Counted from the first letter of the stretch, positions 10,149-29,018 are shown. The stretch is 64,000 nucleotides of DNA from Serratia grimesii NBRC 13537 (GCF_001590905.1 NZ_BCTT01000010.1:248001-312000); one strand, 5' to 3'. Numbers and translations are program-made. Notes: generated by a model not told the origin, from the letters alone.

Positions 10149-10459
10149 TGATCCATATCCTTAAGCAAAATATTTAGCTTTTCGATGCGGGCTGGCCAGA
10201 AGGCACGGTATTTATCCAGCCACTGGGCTATCAGTGCCAGGCCCTGTGGATCCACCTGATAATTGACGAAACGCCCCTGTCGCACCTCCCCCACCAAACC
10301 AGCCTGTCGCAGCACCGCCAAGTGCTGCGACATCGCAGATTGGCTGATGACCATACCTTCGCGCAAGGCACTGGCATTCATGCTGCCCGCAGCCAGTTTT
10401 TCGAATATGGAACGGCGGGTTGGATCCGCCAGCGCCTTAAAGATGTCATTTTCATTCAT
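10145..10459 (-). CDS. ArsR-family winged-helix transcriptional regulator
   Basis: A 104-residue regulator with the typical ArsR N-terminus (IFKALADPTRRSIFEKLAAG) and recognition helix in VISQSAMSQHLAVLRQAGLV, then the beta-wing VRQGRFVNYQVDPQG. There is no cysteine metal-sensor box, so metal sensing is unlikely; it resembles the ArsR group paired with SRPBCC proteins. It forms a two-gene unit with the gene at 9810 through an ATGA overlap. Confidence 0.9.
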   Translation of the reverse strand: MNENDIFKALADPTRRSIFEKLAAGSMNASALREGMVISQSAMSQHLAVLRQAGLVGEVRQGRFVNYQVDPQGLALIAQWLDKYRAFWPARIEKLNILLKDMDQ

Positions 10460-10512
10460 TACTACACATTAGTACTCACTTATCTAACGTGCAAGTTTAT
10501 AGGGGCAGATAA

Positions 10513-10986
10513 TCACTGACGCTTCAAAGCAAGATACTGACTGGTCGCCAGCCACTGGCCACTGGTCTGCATCAAAAAGCCCATTATGCCTCCCAGGATC
10601 AAGGCCTCAACCACCGCCACCCCATTGTCGGAAGAACCAAACATTGCACAGGCCCCCATAAAACTGCCGGGGATAAAACCCAACAGCGGCAAGCGGGCTT
10701 GCACACACATGGCAAATGAAATCAAACCGGTCAGAATGCCGCCCAACATGCTGCCAGCCGGTGCCGCTAACAAAATGGCACCGGCCGCCCATAATGCGCC
10801 GCTGATATTGGCCGCCATCCCACGCAGCAATCCGCCCAGCCCTTTATGCGGAATGGCAAAATAGGTCGTGCAACCCAAAAAGCCGATCCAGCTTGCCAAC
10901 TGCAGCGTCTCCGCCAGCCAAGCCCAACAGCCGGATAGCACCCCGGTGCTCAACGCAAGGCAGAACCCCAGTCTGAGAGGACTCAT
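10513..10986 (-). CDS. DUF1097 inner-membrane protein (YcdZ-like)
   Basis: A 157-residue hydrophobic protein with about five membrane segments, small-residue rich, and a YFAIPHKGLGGLLRGM loop typical of DUF1097/YcdZ proteins. Function unknown. Its start codon overlaps the stop of psuT (10983-10986), so it is the last gene of the pseudouridine operon. That placement suggests a role in uptake or export linked to nucleoside use, which is inference from position alone. Confidence 0.8.
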   Translation of the reverse strand: MSPLRLGFCLALSTGVLSGCWAWLAETLQLASWIGFLGCTTYFAIPHKGLGGLLRGMAANISGALWAAGAILLAAPAGSMLGGILTGLISFAMCVQARLPLLGFIPGSFMGACAMFGSSDNGVAVVEALILGGIMGFLMQTSGQWLATSQYLALKRQ

Positions 10987-12254
10987 AACGGCACGGTCAA
11001 GGCGCCAAGACCGATAAACAACCCGGCGATAGTGGCACTCATCAGGTTTGATAACGTCGCCGCCAATAAAGCGCGCAGGCCCAGGCTAGCAATATCCGAA
11101 GCTCGTTCTGGCGCCACCGCGCTGAATGCCCCAACCACCACGGCGATCGAACCAAAATTGGCAAAGCCGCACAGCGCGAAGGAAATCACAGCGATAGTCT
11201 TGGGATCCAGCACTGCAACCGTGTCTTTAAGGTAGGTTGAAAAATTTACGTAAGCGACGAATTCATTGATCGCCAGCTTCTGCCCAATCAGACCGCCAAC
11301 CAATCCTGCGCTGTCCCAGTTAACCCCCATGATGTAAGCCAACGGCGAGAACAGATAACCGAACAGCCTTTCCAGGCTCATGTGTTCCCATCCCAGCAAA
11401 TCCCCCACACCGCCGATCAGACCATTAATCAGCGCAATTAACGCAACGAACGCCATCACCACGGTGGCAACACCCACCGCAATTTTTAGCCCGAGCATTG
11501 CCCCGCTCGCGGCAGCTTCAATAATACTTGCCGGACGTTTCTCACTAAATGACATCTGGCTGAACTCGACCTGCGACACTTCGGTTGCCGGGCTCAGCAT
11601 CCGCGCGAACAAAATCCCACCGGGGATCGCCATCAATGAGGCCGCCAGTAAATATTCAATCGGTACGCCCAGGCCAGCGTAACCCACCAACATCGATCCG
11701 GCGATCGACGCCATTCCACTGCAAATCACGGTAAACAGCTCATTGCGGCTCATCTTGTTAATAAAAGGCTTTAGTACTGCGGGCAGCTCATTTTGCCCCA
11801 AAAAGATGGTGGTCACCGCGGCAAAAGCTTCAACTTTGCTAATCCGTAGCATCTTCTGGAAAACATAACCCAGCAGGTTAATCACCCACCCCATCACACC
11901 CAGGTAATAAAGAATAGCGATCAGCGCAGTAATAAAAATAATTGCTGGTAGAACATGGAAAGCAAAAACAAAACCGGCGCCATCAAACAAGACATTCATT
12001 TTCGGCCCAACCAAGCCGCCAAAAATAAATGCGCTGCCCGCATCGCTGTACGAGATAACTTTATTGACCCCACCGGCAATCGCATTAATCACCCACTTAC
12101 CGGCGGGGATGTATAACATTATCGCACCGAGTAACACTTGCAGGATTAATGCACTGCCTACGGTTCTCAGACTGATTCTTTTTCGGTTGTTGGAAAAAAC
12201 AAAAGCAATAAGGAGAAGAATACAGATACCTAAAAGGCTGCGTAATAAGTCCAT
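10983..12254 (-). CDS. psuT: CNT-family nucleoside transporter, probable pseudouridine permease PsuT
   Basis: A 423-residue concentrative nucleoside transporter of the NupC family with many membrane segments, including the conserved GQNELPAVLKPFI and MLGLKIAVGVATVVMAFVALIALIN regions and FALCGFANFGSIAVVVG near the C-terminus. It resembles E. coli YeiM/PsuT and sits downstream of psuG and the PfkB-type kinase, the same gene group as in E. coli. It likely brings in pseudouridine by ion symport. Specificity comes from context; NupC-type proteins also carry other nucleosides. GGGATGG precedes the ATG. Confidence 0.88.
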   Translation of the reverse strand: MDLLRSLLGICILLLIAFVFSNNRKRISLRTVGSALILQVLLGAIMLYIPAGKWVINAIAGGVNKVISYSDAGSAFIFGGLVGPKMNVLFDGAGFVFAFHVLPAIIFITALIAILYYLGVMGWVINLLGYVFQKMLRISKVEAFAAVTTIFLGQNELPAVLKPFINKMSRNELFTVICSGMASIAGSMLVGYAGLGVPIEYLLAASLMAIPGGILFARMLSPATEVSQVEFSQMSFSEKRPASIIEAAASGAMLGLKIAVGVATVVMAFVALIALINGLIGGVGDLLGWEHMSLERLFGYLFSPLAYIMGVNWDSAGLVGGLIGQKLAINEFVAYVNFSTYLKDTVAVLDPKTIAVISFALCGFANFGSIAVVVGAFSAVAPERASDIASLGLRALLAATLSNLMSATIAGLFIGLGALTVPL

Positions 12255-12267
12255 AAATCCATCCCTT

Positions 12268-12297
12268 TATACCCGTCATATTTCAAGCCGTGGCGTA
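12268..12297. repeat. Interspersed repeat fragment (TATACCCGTCATATTTCAAG type)
   Basis: The stretch beginning TATACCCGTCATATTTCAAG at 12271 closely resembles that at 16419-16466 (TATACCCGTCGTCTTTCAAG). Sequences of this kind are scattered in intergenic DNA of Serratia, Yersinia and relatives. It lies between psuT and psuG and would be transcribed in their mRNA. Confidence 0.55.
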
Positions 12298-12321
12298 AAA
12301 TCCTGTGGGTATGTAAATTTA

Positions 12322-12374
12322 CCTACCTGAAAGGTGAAAAATGAAAAAGCACTCCCCTCCACCTTTCAGGCAGG
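12322..12374. repeat. Long inverted repeat between psuG and psuT
   Basis: CCTACCTGAAAGGTG and CACCTTTCAGGCAGG pair with one mismatch around a 24-nt loop, in the 173-bp gap between psuG and psuT. On the minus strand no T-run follows, so it is more likely an mRNA-processing or attenuating hairpin that lowers psuT expression than a full terminator. Confidence 0.55.
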
Positions 12375-12427
12375 CGTTTTTATTTAATATTGTTTATAGG
12401 GTAAAACTTAAGGAGTAACGCGTCGTT

Positions 12428-13366
12428 TTAGGCAGCTTCTTCCTGATAACAGCAAGCGATCTGCGCTGCCAATTTGGCGTTGTTGAACACCAGTTGGATA
12501 TTGGCGGTCAGGCTGTCACCACCGGTCAATTCCGCTACCCGAGCCAGTAAAAATGGTGTGCTGTCCTTACCCTGAACGCCCTGTTCAACCGATTCACGCA
12601 CGGCCCGCTCAATGGCGGCATTAATTTTATCTTCCGGCACCGCATACTGCGCTGGGATCGGGTTGGCAATCACCATGCCCCCCTCCAGGCCCGTCTGCCA
12701 CTTGGTTGCCATAGCCCGGGCAATCTCCGCCGGAGCATCCAACTGAATACTCACGCTGAAAGGACTGGTGCGACAAAAGAACGCCGGCAACGTTGATGTC
12801 TGGTAACCAATCAGCGGTACACCATGCGTTTCAAGGTATTCGGTCGTCAGTCCTAAATCTAAAATGGACTTAGCGCCAGCGCAGATCACCGCAACGTTGG
12901 TTCGTGCCAACTCCTGAAGATCCGCTGAGATATCAAAGGTATGTTCTGCACCACGATGCACCCCGCCAATACCACCGGTAGCAAAAACGTGGATACCTGC
13001 CATCTCAGCGATAATCATGGTGGAGGCCACCGTGGTCGCACCGTGTTTACCGGCAGCCACGATAAAAGGCAGATCACGACGGCTCACTTTCGCCACCTTA
13101 TGGCCTTCTTTGCCCAACAGTTCGATCTCCTCTCGGGTTAACCCCGCTTTCATGCGGCCATTGATAATGGCAATAGTGGCAGGCACCGCGCCGTTATCAC
13201 GGATCTTTTGTTCAACTTCCAGAGCAGTCTGCGCGTTTTGCGGGTACGGCATACCGTGAGAAATGATGGTCGACTCCAGAGCCACAACCGGGCGCTTATG
13301 GGCCAAAGCCTCGGCAACCTCCGGTGAAATATCCAGATAGTCATGGGAAATAAGGGTGTTTTTCAT
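12428..13366 (-). CDS. psuG: Pseudouridine-5'-phosphate glycosidase PsuG
   Basis: Reversibly splits pseudouridine-5'-phosphate to uracil and ribose-5-phosphate, the C-C bond-breaking step of pseudouridine salvage. The 312-residue protein has the family's VVALESTIISHGMPYPQN start, GATTVASTMIIAEMAGIHVFATGGIGGVHRG, the active-site region CAGAKSILDLGLTTEYLETHGVP and the C-terminal NPIPAQYAV. Its start overlaps the stop of the kinase gene (ATGA at 13363-13366), so kinase and glycosidase are coupled. Confidence 0.95.
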   Translation of the reverse strand: MKNTLISHDYLDISPEVAEALAHKRPVVALESTIISHGMPYPQNAQTALEVEQKIRDNGAVPATIAIINGRMKAGLTREEIELLGKEGHKVAKVSRRDLPFIVAAGKHGATTVASTMIIAEMAGIHVFATGGIGGVHRGAEHTFDISADLQELARTNVAVICAGAKSILDLGLTTEYLETHGVPLIGYQTSTLPAFFCRTSPFSVSIQLDAPAEIARAMATKWQTGLEGGMVIANPIPAQYAVPEDKINAAIERAVRESVEQGVQGKDSTPFLLARVAELTGGDSLTANIQLVFNNAKLAAQIACCYQEEAA

Positions 13367-14481
13367 GATTGTAGCTCCAACAGTTTTTGAACGCTGCCAT
13401 TCGACAGATTAGGGTTATTGGTGAATTCGCAAGAAAGTGTTAATGCCGAGCAGCCCTGTGCAAAACGAATACTGTCTGCCAGCGTCATATCTTCCAGCCA
13501 GCAGTGGGCCAGCCCCGCCATCATGGCGTCCCCGGCACCGGTCACATTGACGATGTTGACGGCCAATGGCTGCGACCAGCCGTTTTGCCCATCAATTTCG
13601 CTGTAATAAACGCCAGCGGGTCCCATGCTGAGTGCCAGTCGCTGCACCCCTTGTTGATGGAACCATTGGGCCACTGGCGGTGCATCCTGAGGACCGTGAA
13701 TAGCCATGCCGCTGAGCATCTCGGCTTCGAGGCGGTTAGGTTTGAGCGTATGAATATGCGAGAGCCAACGGCGGATTTTGGGCGCTTTAAATGCCGACAC
13801 GGTGTCAACGAATACCGGTACGCTGCCGGAATGACCGAATAACCAAGCCAGTGCGTCCTCCGTAAGATTGCAATCAACCACTAACACACCCGCATGCTGG
13901 ATCAGATCTTTAGAGGTGGCTAATAATGCCGGCGTGAGTTTTTCGAGGATCCGCATGTCATTAATGGCTACCAGCATTTCGCCACGGTTATCGAGCAAAG
14001 AGACATAGGTGGACGTATTTTCACCGTGCAACTTGTGGAAGCCGTCAACATGTACACCCGCCAGTTTTGCCTGTTCAAATAAGGTTTCGCCATAGAAATC
14101 GTCACCGACAACGGAAATAAGGTGGCATTCTTGACCTAACAACGCGACATTCTGCGCAATATTTCTGCCCACACCGCCGGGCGTACATTTTATTTTCCCT
14201 GGATTAGAATCTTCATAAACTAATTTAGATGAGGAATAGCCACAGACGTCCATATTTGTCGAACCGACGGTCACCACATAACTGTGCTCCGACAAGATAT
14301 AACCCTTACCTTTTATATATCCTTTATTCATTAAATTCATAATGTGCCCGGCAACACCAGAGCGGCTAATACCTAAAACATCGGCAATTTCCTGCTGTGG
14401 GATCAAAGGATCACGTCTCAGAAGATGCAATATCTGTTTTTCTCTGCTGGTCATATTGGACACTTGTTTGTTTTTAAACAT
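13363..14481 (-). CDS. PfkB-family kinase with N-terminal winged HTH, probable pseudouridine kinase
   Basis: A 372-residue fusion. Residues about 11-60 form a winged helix (LLRRDPLIPQQEIADVLGIS) and the rest is a PfkB/ribokinase domain, with GGVGRNIAQNVALLG at about 97 and the catalytic VNVTGAGDAMMAGL near 310-325. Next to psuG it most likely phosphorylates pseudouridine at the 5' hydroxyl. E. coli PsuK lacks the HTH; this protein looks more like E. coli YeiI, so the name psuK is not applied. The HTH suggests the enzyme also senses substrate and controls the operon. The start may be the ATG at 14481 or at 14454 (MTSREKQIL), the latter matching YeiI better. Confidence 0.85.
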   Translation of the reverse strand: MFKNKQVSNMTSREKQILHLLRRDPLIPQQEIADVLGISRSGVAGHIMNLMNKGYIKGKGYILSEHSYVVTVGSTNMDVCGYSSSKLVYEDSNPGKIKCTPGGVGRNIAQNVALLGQECHLISVVGDDFYGETLFEQAKLAGVHVDGFHKLHGENTSTYVSLLDNRGEMLVAINDMRILEKLTPALLATSKDLIQHAGVLVVDCNLTEDALAWLFGHSGSVPVFVDTVSAFKAPKIRRWLSHIHTLKPNRLEAEMLSGMAIHGPQDAPPVAQWFHQQGVQRLALSMGPAGVYYSEIDGQNGWSQPLAVNIVNVTGAGDAMMAGLAHCWLEDMTLADSIRFAQGCSALTLSCEFTNNPNLSNGSVQKLLELQS

Positions 14482-14892
14482 GAGTTTGTTTTATAACGAC
14501 CATGAAAATCAGTAAAGTGAGATTGATATCTTTAGCGAGGATTTGGGAAGGCGATCGTAAGGCGCATGAATAGTGTTTCAGCAGTAATTTTGTGATAAAC
14601 ATCAAATTATAAATGCGGTTTCAGTGATTAAAAACAGCCGAAAATAAACACTGGCCATAACACAGCATTTTATTCTTATAATAATCTTAGAAAAACAAAT
14701 GGATAGCTCTTTGAGCTTTTAAACCTAACATTTGTTTGGTTGGAAGAGTTTTGTCGGTTTGTGGTGCAGCATGAACAAAAGCCATCCCGCAGAAAAGAGA
14801 TGGCTTTCACATTTGTACGGAAACCAGAACAGCAGCCTAAAATCTCAGTCGTTATTTACTGCCCCTCAGCAAACGCCGAAGGGCATGGATAA
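14482..14892. other. Spacer between ygjI end and the psu operon
   Basis: A 411-bp stretch with no convincing gene. It should hold the psu operon promoter (minus strand). GTTTGTTTTT (14466-14475) and GTTTGTTTTA (14484-14493) form a direct repeat spaced 18 bp around the kinase start and could be a binding site for the operon's HTH protein. No clear terminator follows ygjI. Confidence 0.4.
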
Positions 14893-16416
<1,524 letters not shown>

Positions 16417-16418
16417 TT

Positions 16419-16466
16419 ATACCCGTCGTCTTTCAAGCTGCAGCATTATTGCCAGCAGCTTGAAAG
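16419..16466. repeat. Interspersed repeat with 12-bp hairpin between ebgC and ygjI
   Basis: TATACCCGTCGTCTTTCAAG resembles the element at 12271. Here CTTTCAAGCTGC (16430-16441) and GCAGCTTGAAAG (16455-16466) make a perfect 12-bp stem with a 13-nt loop. It could act as an mRNA-stability or partial-termination element between ebgC and ygjI. Confidence 0.65.
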
Positions 16467-16489
16467 CTATGGGGTTTATTTTTATTCAA

Positions 16490-20092
<3,603 letters not shown>

Positions 20093-20220
20093 CAGATCAT
20101 ATTTACCCAATGCCGACGGGATCACACTAAATTTTAAATATCTTTTTTAATCATGATGTTAATTTTTACTCTGGCGGGCGCCCCTGCGCTACGGCTAACG
20201 GCCAGTAACACAGGGGTTGA

Positions 20221-25088
<4,868 letters not shown>

Positions 25089-25099
25089 ACTCACCGTTT

Positions 25100-25126
25100 C
25101 CCTGCCAGAATAGGCTACTGGCAGGG
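25100..25126. terminator. Bidirectional terminator between ygjK and a usp gene
   Basis: A 9-bp stem CCCTGCCAG / CTGGCAGGG with a 9-nt loop lies in the 44-bp gap between the convergent genes. Confidence 0.75.
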
Positions 25127-25132
25127 GTATGG

Positions 25133-25558
25133 CTATGATTTGATCGGAATCACCAATACATCGACGTTCAGCTGGTTAATGGCATGCTGGGTGGAGGAAA
25201 ACAGCTTATTCCATAGGTCGTGATGATGGCCGAAGATCACCAGATCGATGTTTTTATCCACAATGGCATTTTTCAATTCTTCAATGAAATCGCCGCGCCC
25301 AATAATCACCTCGTTAATGGGGTGGTTCACGTTTTGGGTCAACGGTTCCAGCTCTTTTTTGATCTTGTCTTCAAACGACACGCCATCATAGCTTCTCTCT
25401 GAAAAGCCAATTGCCGCGTGGTAGGTATCGTAATGAACATCGACGTAGATCAGGGAAAGTTTTGCCTGCAACGCGTCGGCCAACCTCGCGCCTTTTTCCA
25501 CCAGCCGTTTGCCGTCATCACTCAGGTCGGTGGCAATCACAATATGTTGGTAACACAT
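25133..25558 (-). CDS. Universal stress protein (UspA family, UspD-like)
   Basis: A 141-residue single Usp domain: YQHIVIATDLSDDGKRLVEKG at the start, IDLVIFGHHHDLWNKL and the C-terminal STQHAINQLNVDVLVIPIK. It resembles the E. coli UspC/UspD group (GHHH signature) rather than the ATP-binding UspFG type, since the GxxG(S/T) nucleotide loop is not evident. An AGGAGG precedes the ATG at 25558. Expected to act in stress resistance in the cytoplasm. Confidence 0.88.
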   Translation of the reverse strand: MCYQHIVIATDLSDDGKRLVEKGARLADALQAKLSLIYVDVHYDTYHAAIGFSERSYDGVSFEDKIKKELEPLTQNVNHPINEVIIGRGDFIEELKNAIVDKNIDLVIFGHHHDLWNKLFSSTQHAINQLNVDVLVIPIKS

Positions 25559-25703
25559 AGCGCCTCCTGTCATTGATTCATAGAGACCCCAACTTGCGCG
25601 GCAACATTTATGTTGTCCCGTTATAGATAATTTTAGTTCAGAATCGTGTGGGATGAACGGGGATATTACGGTGGAATGGCCCCGTTACCGGGGCCAGGCA
25701 GGT

Positions 25704-26222
25704 TCAACGTACGCGTTGTGCTTCAAACCACACATTGCATACCGATAGGATCAGTGTGTTGGCGTCTTTGACCAACACATTATCCCCCGGCACGCCGTCA
25801 GTGCCCTGATCGGTGATACCTTTGATCTGAGTATCCGCATGCTGGATAACGACTCGCTCTACCGCAGGTGTACTGATCCCCAGCATTGGGAAGTCAATAT
25901 AAGAGCTGCTGCCGGAGTTGTCCTCGACAAACTCCTGCGCCTCTACCGTGCTGACGGTGGCACCATCACTTTTCAGCGCGGTACCATTCCAATTGAAACC
26001 ATCGGTCTTATAGCTGATTTTACCGCCGATCAGGCTTTTCGCCTGTTGTTCATCCCAGCACCCCACCGTTTGCGTCGGCAAGATCTTGCTGACATGCCAG
26101 TTGCCCAACAACGTTTTAGGGATGGGTTCCGCCACGGTCTCCGCCGCCTGTACCTGAATCGCTGATACGCAAGTCAAAACCACCAACGGCAGCAGCGCCT
26201 TACGCCACATGTTAAATTGCAT
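25704..26222 (-). CDS. Secreted protein of unknown function (172 aa)
   Basis: The product has a clear signal peptide (MWRKALLPLVVLTCVSAIQVQA, cut before AETV) and a mature part of about 145 residues with two cysteines far apart (in VGCWDE and SVCNVW) that could form a disulfide. LLGNWHVSKILPT suggests a lipocalin-like strand start, but I do not recognise the family. The frame is open 33 codons further upstream; the ATG at 26222 is chosen because AAGGAAA lies before it and it begins the signal peptide. It stands alone between a usp gene and a nitrilase gene. Confidence 0.75.
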   Translation of the reverse strand: MQFNMWRKALLPLVVLTCVSAIQVQAAETVAEPIPKTLLGNWHVSKILPTQTVGCWDEQQAKSLIGGKISYKTDGFNWNGTALKSDGATVSTVEAQEFVEDNSGSSSYIDFPMLGISTPAVERVVIQHADTQIKGITDQGTDGVPGDNVLVKDANTLILSVCNVWFEAQRVR

Positions 26223-26338
26223 TTTTATTTTCCTTTGGCTATTCGCGCCCCTGGAGGGCTTTCCGTCATCATAATGAGCCGGTGGAACCTCCGTCAAAAC
26301 AAACTGAATACCAGAGCACAAACAAGGTAAATATGCCC

Positions 26339-27163
26339 TTATTTACTCAACGGCCACCGACAACGTCCCGCTTTATCCTCAGTCCACAGCGCCTCACCGC
26401 TTAACCGCCAGCGCCGATCATCAAGATAACGGTAGTGACGACGGGCCTGCTCCAACAGGGTGAAATCCAGTTCAACCGACAGCGCCCCAGCGTCTCGGCC
26501 CAGTCCGGCAACGTCGCGCCCTAGCGGATCGACAATCAGGCTTTCACCGGCAAATTGCAGTCCGTCGCCTTCACCACAACGATTGGTCATCGCGACAAAT
26601 ATCTGGTTATCCTGCGCACGGGCGATAGCCGCATGGCGATGCACCGGACCATAAGGATCCATATTGCCGTTCGTTATCAGTAATAGCTGGCAGCCCATCA
26701 TGGCTAAAGCTCGCGCGTTTTCGGGGAACTCCAGATCGTAGCAAATCAGTAACCCAATACGTGTACCACGCCAATCACCACAGACCAAGGCATCGCCAGG
26801 GAGCACACTGGTGCGTTCATCTGGCCACAAGTGTGTTTTGCGGTAATGCAGATAGATACCCTGCTCGGGCGTGATCAACACCGTGCTGTTAAACACCCCT
26901 TCGGGGGTTCGCTCAAGAAAGCCTGTCACCAATGCAACGTCATATTGACGGCTGGCCTGCACCAGTTGTGCCAACTCATCACCGTCCCTCTGCAAGGCAT
27001 AATCAGTGTCACCCTGCGCAGCGGCAAAGCCGGTCAGGTGAGTTTCAGGAAACAGGATCACCCCGCTCATTTGACCGTAGCGTTCAATAAATGCCAAGGC
27101 CTGAGCCAAATTGTCAGCAACACATCCTTCCCGGCTGGGTAGCTGAGCCAAGGTTATTTCCAT
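26339..27163 (-). CDS. Carbon-nitrogen hydrolase (nitrilase superfamily)
   Basis: A 274-residue amidase/nitrilase-fold enzyme. The Glu-Lys-Cys triad is visible: Glu in ILFPETHLTGF (about 41), Lys in LHYRKTHLWP (about 112) and Cys in IGLLICYDLEFPE (about 145). Substrate is not evident; omega-amidase or aliphatic amidase activity would fit. GGAGG stands before the ATG at 27163. The GTG four codons further up is rejected since it overlaps that site. It is divergent from the LuxR-type gene at 27251, which may regulate it. Confidence 0.87.
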   Translation of the reverse strand: MEITLAQLPSREGCVADNLAQALAFIERYGQMSGVILFPETHLTGFAAAQGDTDYALQRDGDELAQLVQASRQYDVALVTGFLERTPEGVFNSTVLITPEQGIYLHYRKTHLWPDERTSVLPGDALVCGDWRGTRIGLLICYDLEFPENARALAMMGCQLLLITNGNMDPYGPVHRHAAIARAQDNQIFVAMTNRCGEGDGLQFAGESLIVDPLGRDVAGLGRDAGALSVELDFTLLEQARRHYRYLDDRRWRLSGEALWTEDKAGRCRWPLSK

Positions 27164-27250
27164 ATCATCCTCCACACGGGAACACAGTAATTTTAATGCT
27201 AGTATGCCCGAAACAGCCGTTCTGGCTATTCCATAACAGGGGTAACATCA

Positions 27251-28030
27251 GTGGGTAACAGCAGCCCTATTTCAACCGAGACATTGGCCTGGCACCGGGC
27301 TTTTGGCCAACTGGTCGATAACCTCGACGGGCCTGACTTCTGGCTCAACTGCACACGCCTGCTGCGCGGCCATCTGCCGTTCGAAAACTGGGTGGCGTTA
27401 CTGTTTTCTCCACAGCATCCGCCGCAGATCCTTGCCGCCAGTGACGAAAGTGATGGTTGTGATGAAGCACTGTTCGATGATTATCAAAAAGGGTTGTACC
27501 TGCTCGATCCTTTCTATCTCGACGCCTGGGCACGACAGCGCAGTGGGTTGTTGCGTCTGGATGACGTTGCCCCGGCCAATTTTACGGCAACGGAATACTA
27601 CCAACGCTACTTTAACTATAACGTTGGCGGTGATGAGGTGCAGTTCAACCTGTTGGTCGAGCCGCAGCGTATGCTGTGCCTGTCGCTGGGCGCATCACAA
27701 CGTTATAGCGATCACCACATCGGCGTACTGGAGCTGGTCAAAAGTTGGTTGCTGCCGTTAATGCGCCAGCGAATCCGCTTTGAAAACACTAACGATGACG
27801 GCGACGGCAATTTCTCACTGTCATCGTTACCTGTCGGTGTACAGCTAACGGAGCGAGAAAATCAGGTAAGCCAACTGATGCTGGCTGGCTGTTCCACAAA
27901 GGAGATTGCCCGCCGCTTACAGATTTCAATCGAAACCGTGCGAGCGCATAAAAAGCACCTGTATTCAAAACTGAGCATCAACACGCAGTCCGAACTGTTT
28001 GCGTTGTTCTGGCGCAACCGCGGAGCTTAG
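27251..28030 (+). CDS. LuxR-family transcriptional regulator
   Basis: A 259-residue protein with a C-terminal LuxR/GerE helix-turn-helix at about 198-253 (LTERENQVSQLMLAGCSTKE onward, SIETVRAHKKHLYSKL). The N-terminal 190 residues show no response-regulator Asp pocket and no clear autoinducer-binding tryptophan set; the ligand is unknown. It uses a GTG start with AGGGGT upstream. Transcribed away from the nitrilase-type gene with 87 bp between their starts, suggesting local regulation. Confidence 0.82.
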   Translation: MGNSSPISTETLAWHRAFGQLVDNLDGPDFWLNCTRLLRGHLPFENWVALLFSPQHPPQILAASDESDGCDEALFDDYQKGLYLLDPFYLDAWARQRSGLLRLDDVAPANFTATEYYQRYFNYNVGGDEVQFNLLVEPQRMLCLSLGASQRYSDHHIGVLELVKSWLLPLMRQRIRFENTNDDGDGNFSLSSLPVGVQLTERENQVSQLMLAGCSTKEIARRLQISIETVRAHKKHLYSKLSINTQSELFALFWRNRGA

Positions 28031-28160
28031 TACGATTCATAGCAAATCGTTATTAATCATAGTGAATCAGTATTTTATTTTAACCAGGCGATTATCTAGA
28101 GTCACTACCACTATTCAGCCTGCGATAACCAGCAGGCTATTTTGACAAGGACTCTGGGAA

Positions 28161-28976
28161 ATGACATTTACACTGAAAAAACTCACTGCGGCGCTGGCTA
28201 TAACCAGTACCCTTCTGCTGACTGCCTGTGGGCCTACGGCGCAAGACGATCACCATATCAAAGTCGGCATCAGTGCCGGCATCGATCAGTCATTGTGGGC
28301 AGTGGTGCAAAAAGTCGCAAAGCAGAAGTACGATTTGGATGTTGAGGTGGTGACATTCAATGATTACGTGTTGCCCAACGAAGCGCTGAATAATGGCGAT
28401 CTTGATATCAACGCCTTCCAACATAAACCTTATCTGGAAAAGCAGAGCCAGGAGCGCGGCTATAAGCTGGTAGCGGTGGGCAATACCTTTGTTTTCCCCA
28501 TTGCCGGTTACTCGAAAAAAATCACCGCGCTCAACCAATTGCCAGACGGCGCACAAGTCGCCGTACCCAATGATCCAACTAACCTTGGGCGTTCTCTGCT
28601 GCTGTTGCAAAAACAGGGGCTGATCGTGCTGAAAGAGGGTGTTGGACTACTGCCTACCGCGCTGGATATTGTCAGCAATCCGAAGAAACTGAACATCGTC
28701 GAGATCGAGGCACCTCAGTTGCCACGAGCATTGGATGACAAAAAGATTGCGCTGGCAATTATCAACACCAACTACTCCAGCCAAATCGGCCTGTCACCGG
28801 CCAAAGATGGGTTGTTTGTCGAAGATAAGAACTCACCCTACGTCAATATCTTCGCCAGCCGGGTGGATAACCAAAATAACGAAAACGTGAAAAACCTGGT
28901 CAAGGCCTATCAGACCGATGAAGTTGCCGCCAGCGCGGTCGAAATCTATAAGGGCGACGCGGTTAAAGGCTGGTAA
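28161..28976 (+). CDS. nlpA: Lipoprotein-28, MetQ/NlpA family
   Basis: A 271-residue substrate-binding lipoprotein (lipobox LLTAC, Cys23). It shares with E. coli NlpA the KVGISAG, NAFQHKPYLE, YKLVAVGNTFVFPIAGYSKK and PNDPTNLGRSLLLLQK stretches. NlpA can serve as an inner-membrane-anchored methionine-binding protein. No metN or metI genes are adjacent, so like E. coli nlpA it is an orphan that must work with a transporter encoded elsewhere. MetQ itself would be the alternative name. Confidence 0.88.
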   Translation: MTFTLKKLTAALAITSTLLLTACGPTAQDDHHIKVGISAGIDQSLWAVVQKVAKQKYDLDVEVVTFNDYVLPNEALNNGDLDINAFQHKPYLEKQSQERGYKLVAVGNTFVFPIAGYSKKITALNQLPDGAQVAVPNDPTNLGRSLLLLQKQGLIVLKEGVGLLPTALDIVSNPKKLNIVEIEAPQLPRALDDKKIALAIINTNYSSQIGLSPAKDGLFVEDKNSPYVNIFASRVDNQNNENVKNLVKAYQTDEVAASAVEIYKGDAVKGW

Positions 28977-28986
28977 TTTACACATC

Positions 28987-29018
28987 ACCCCATGGCGATC
29001 GTCATGGGGTTCTTTCTG
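28987..29018 (+). terminator. Terminator of nlpA
   Basis: ACCCCATG / CATGGGGT stem with an 8-nt loop followed by TCTTTCT, 10 bp after the nlpA stop. Confidence 0.75.
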
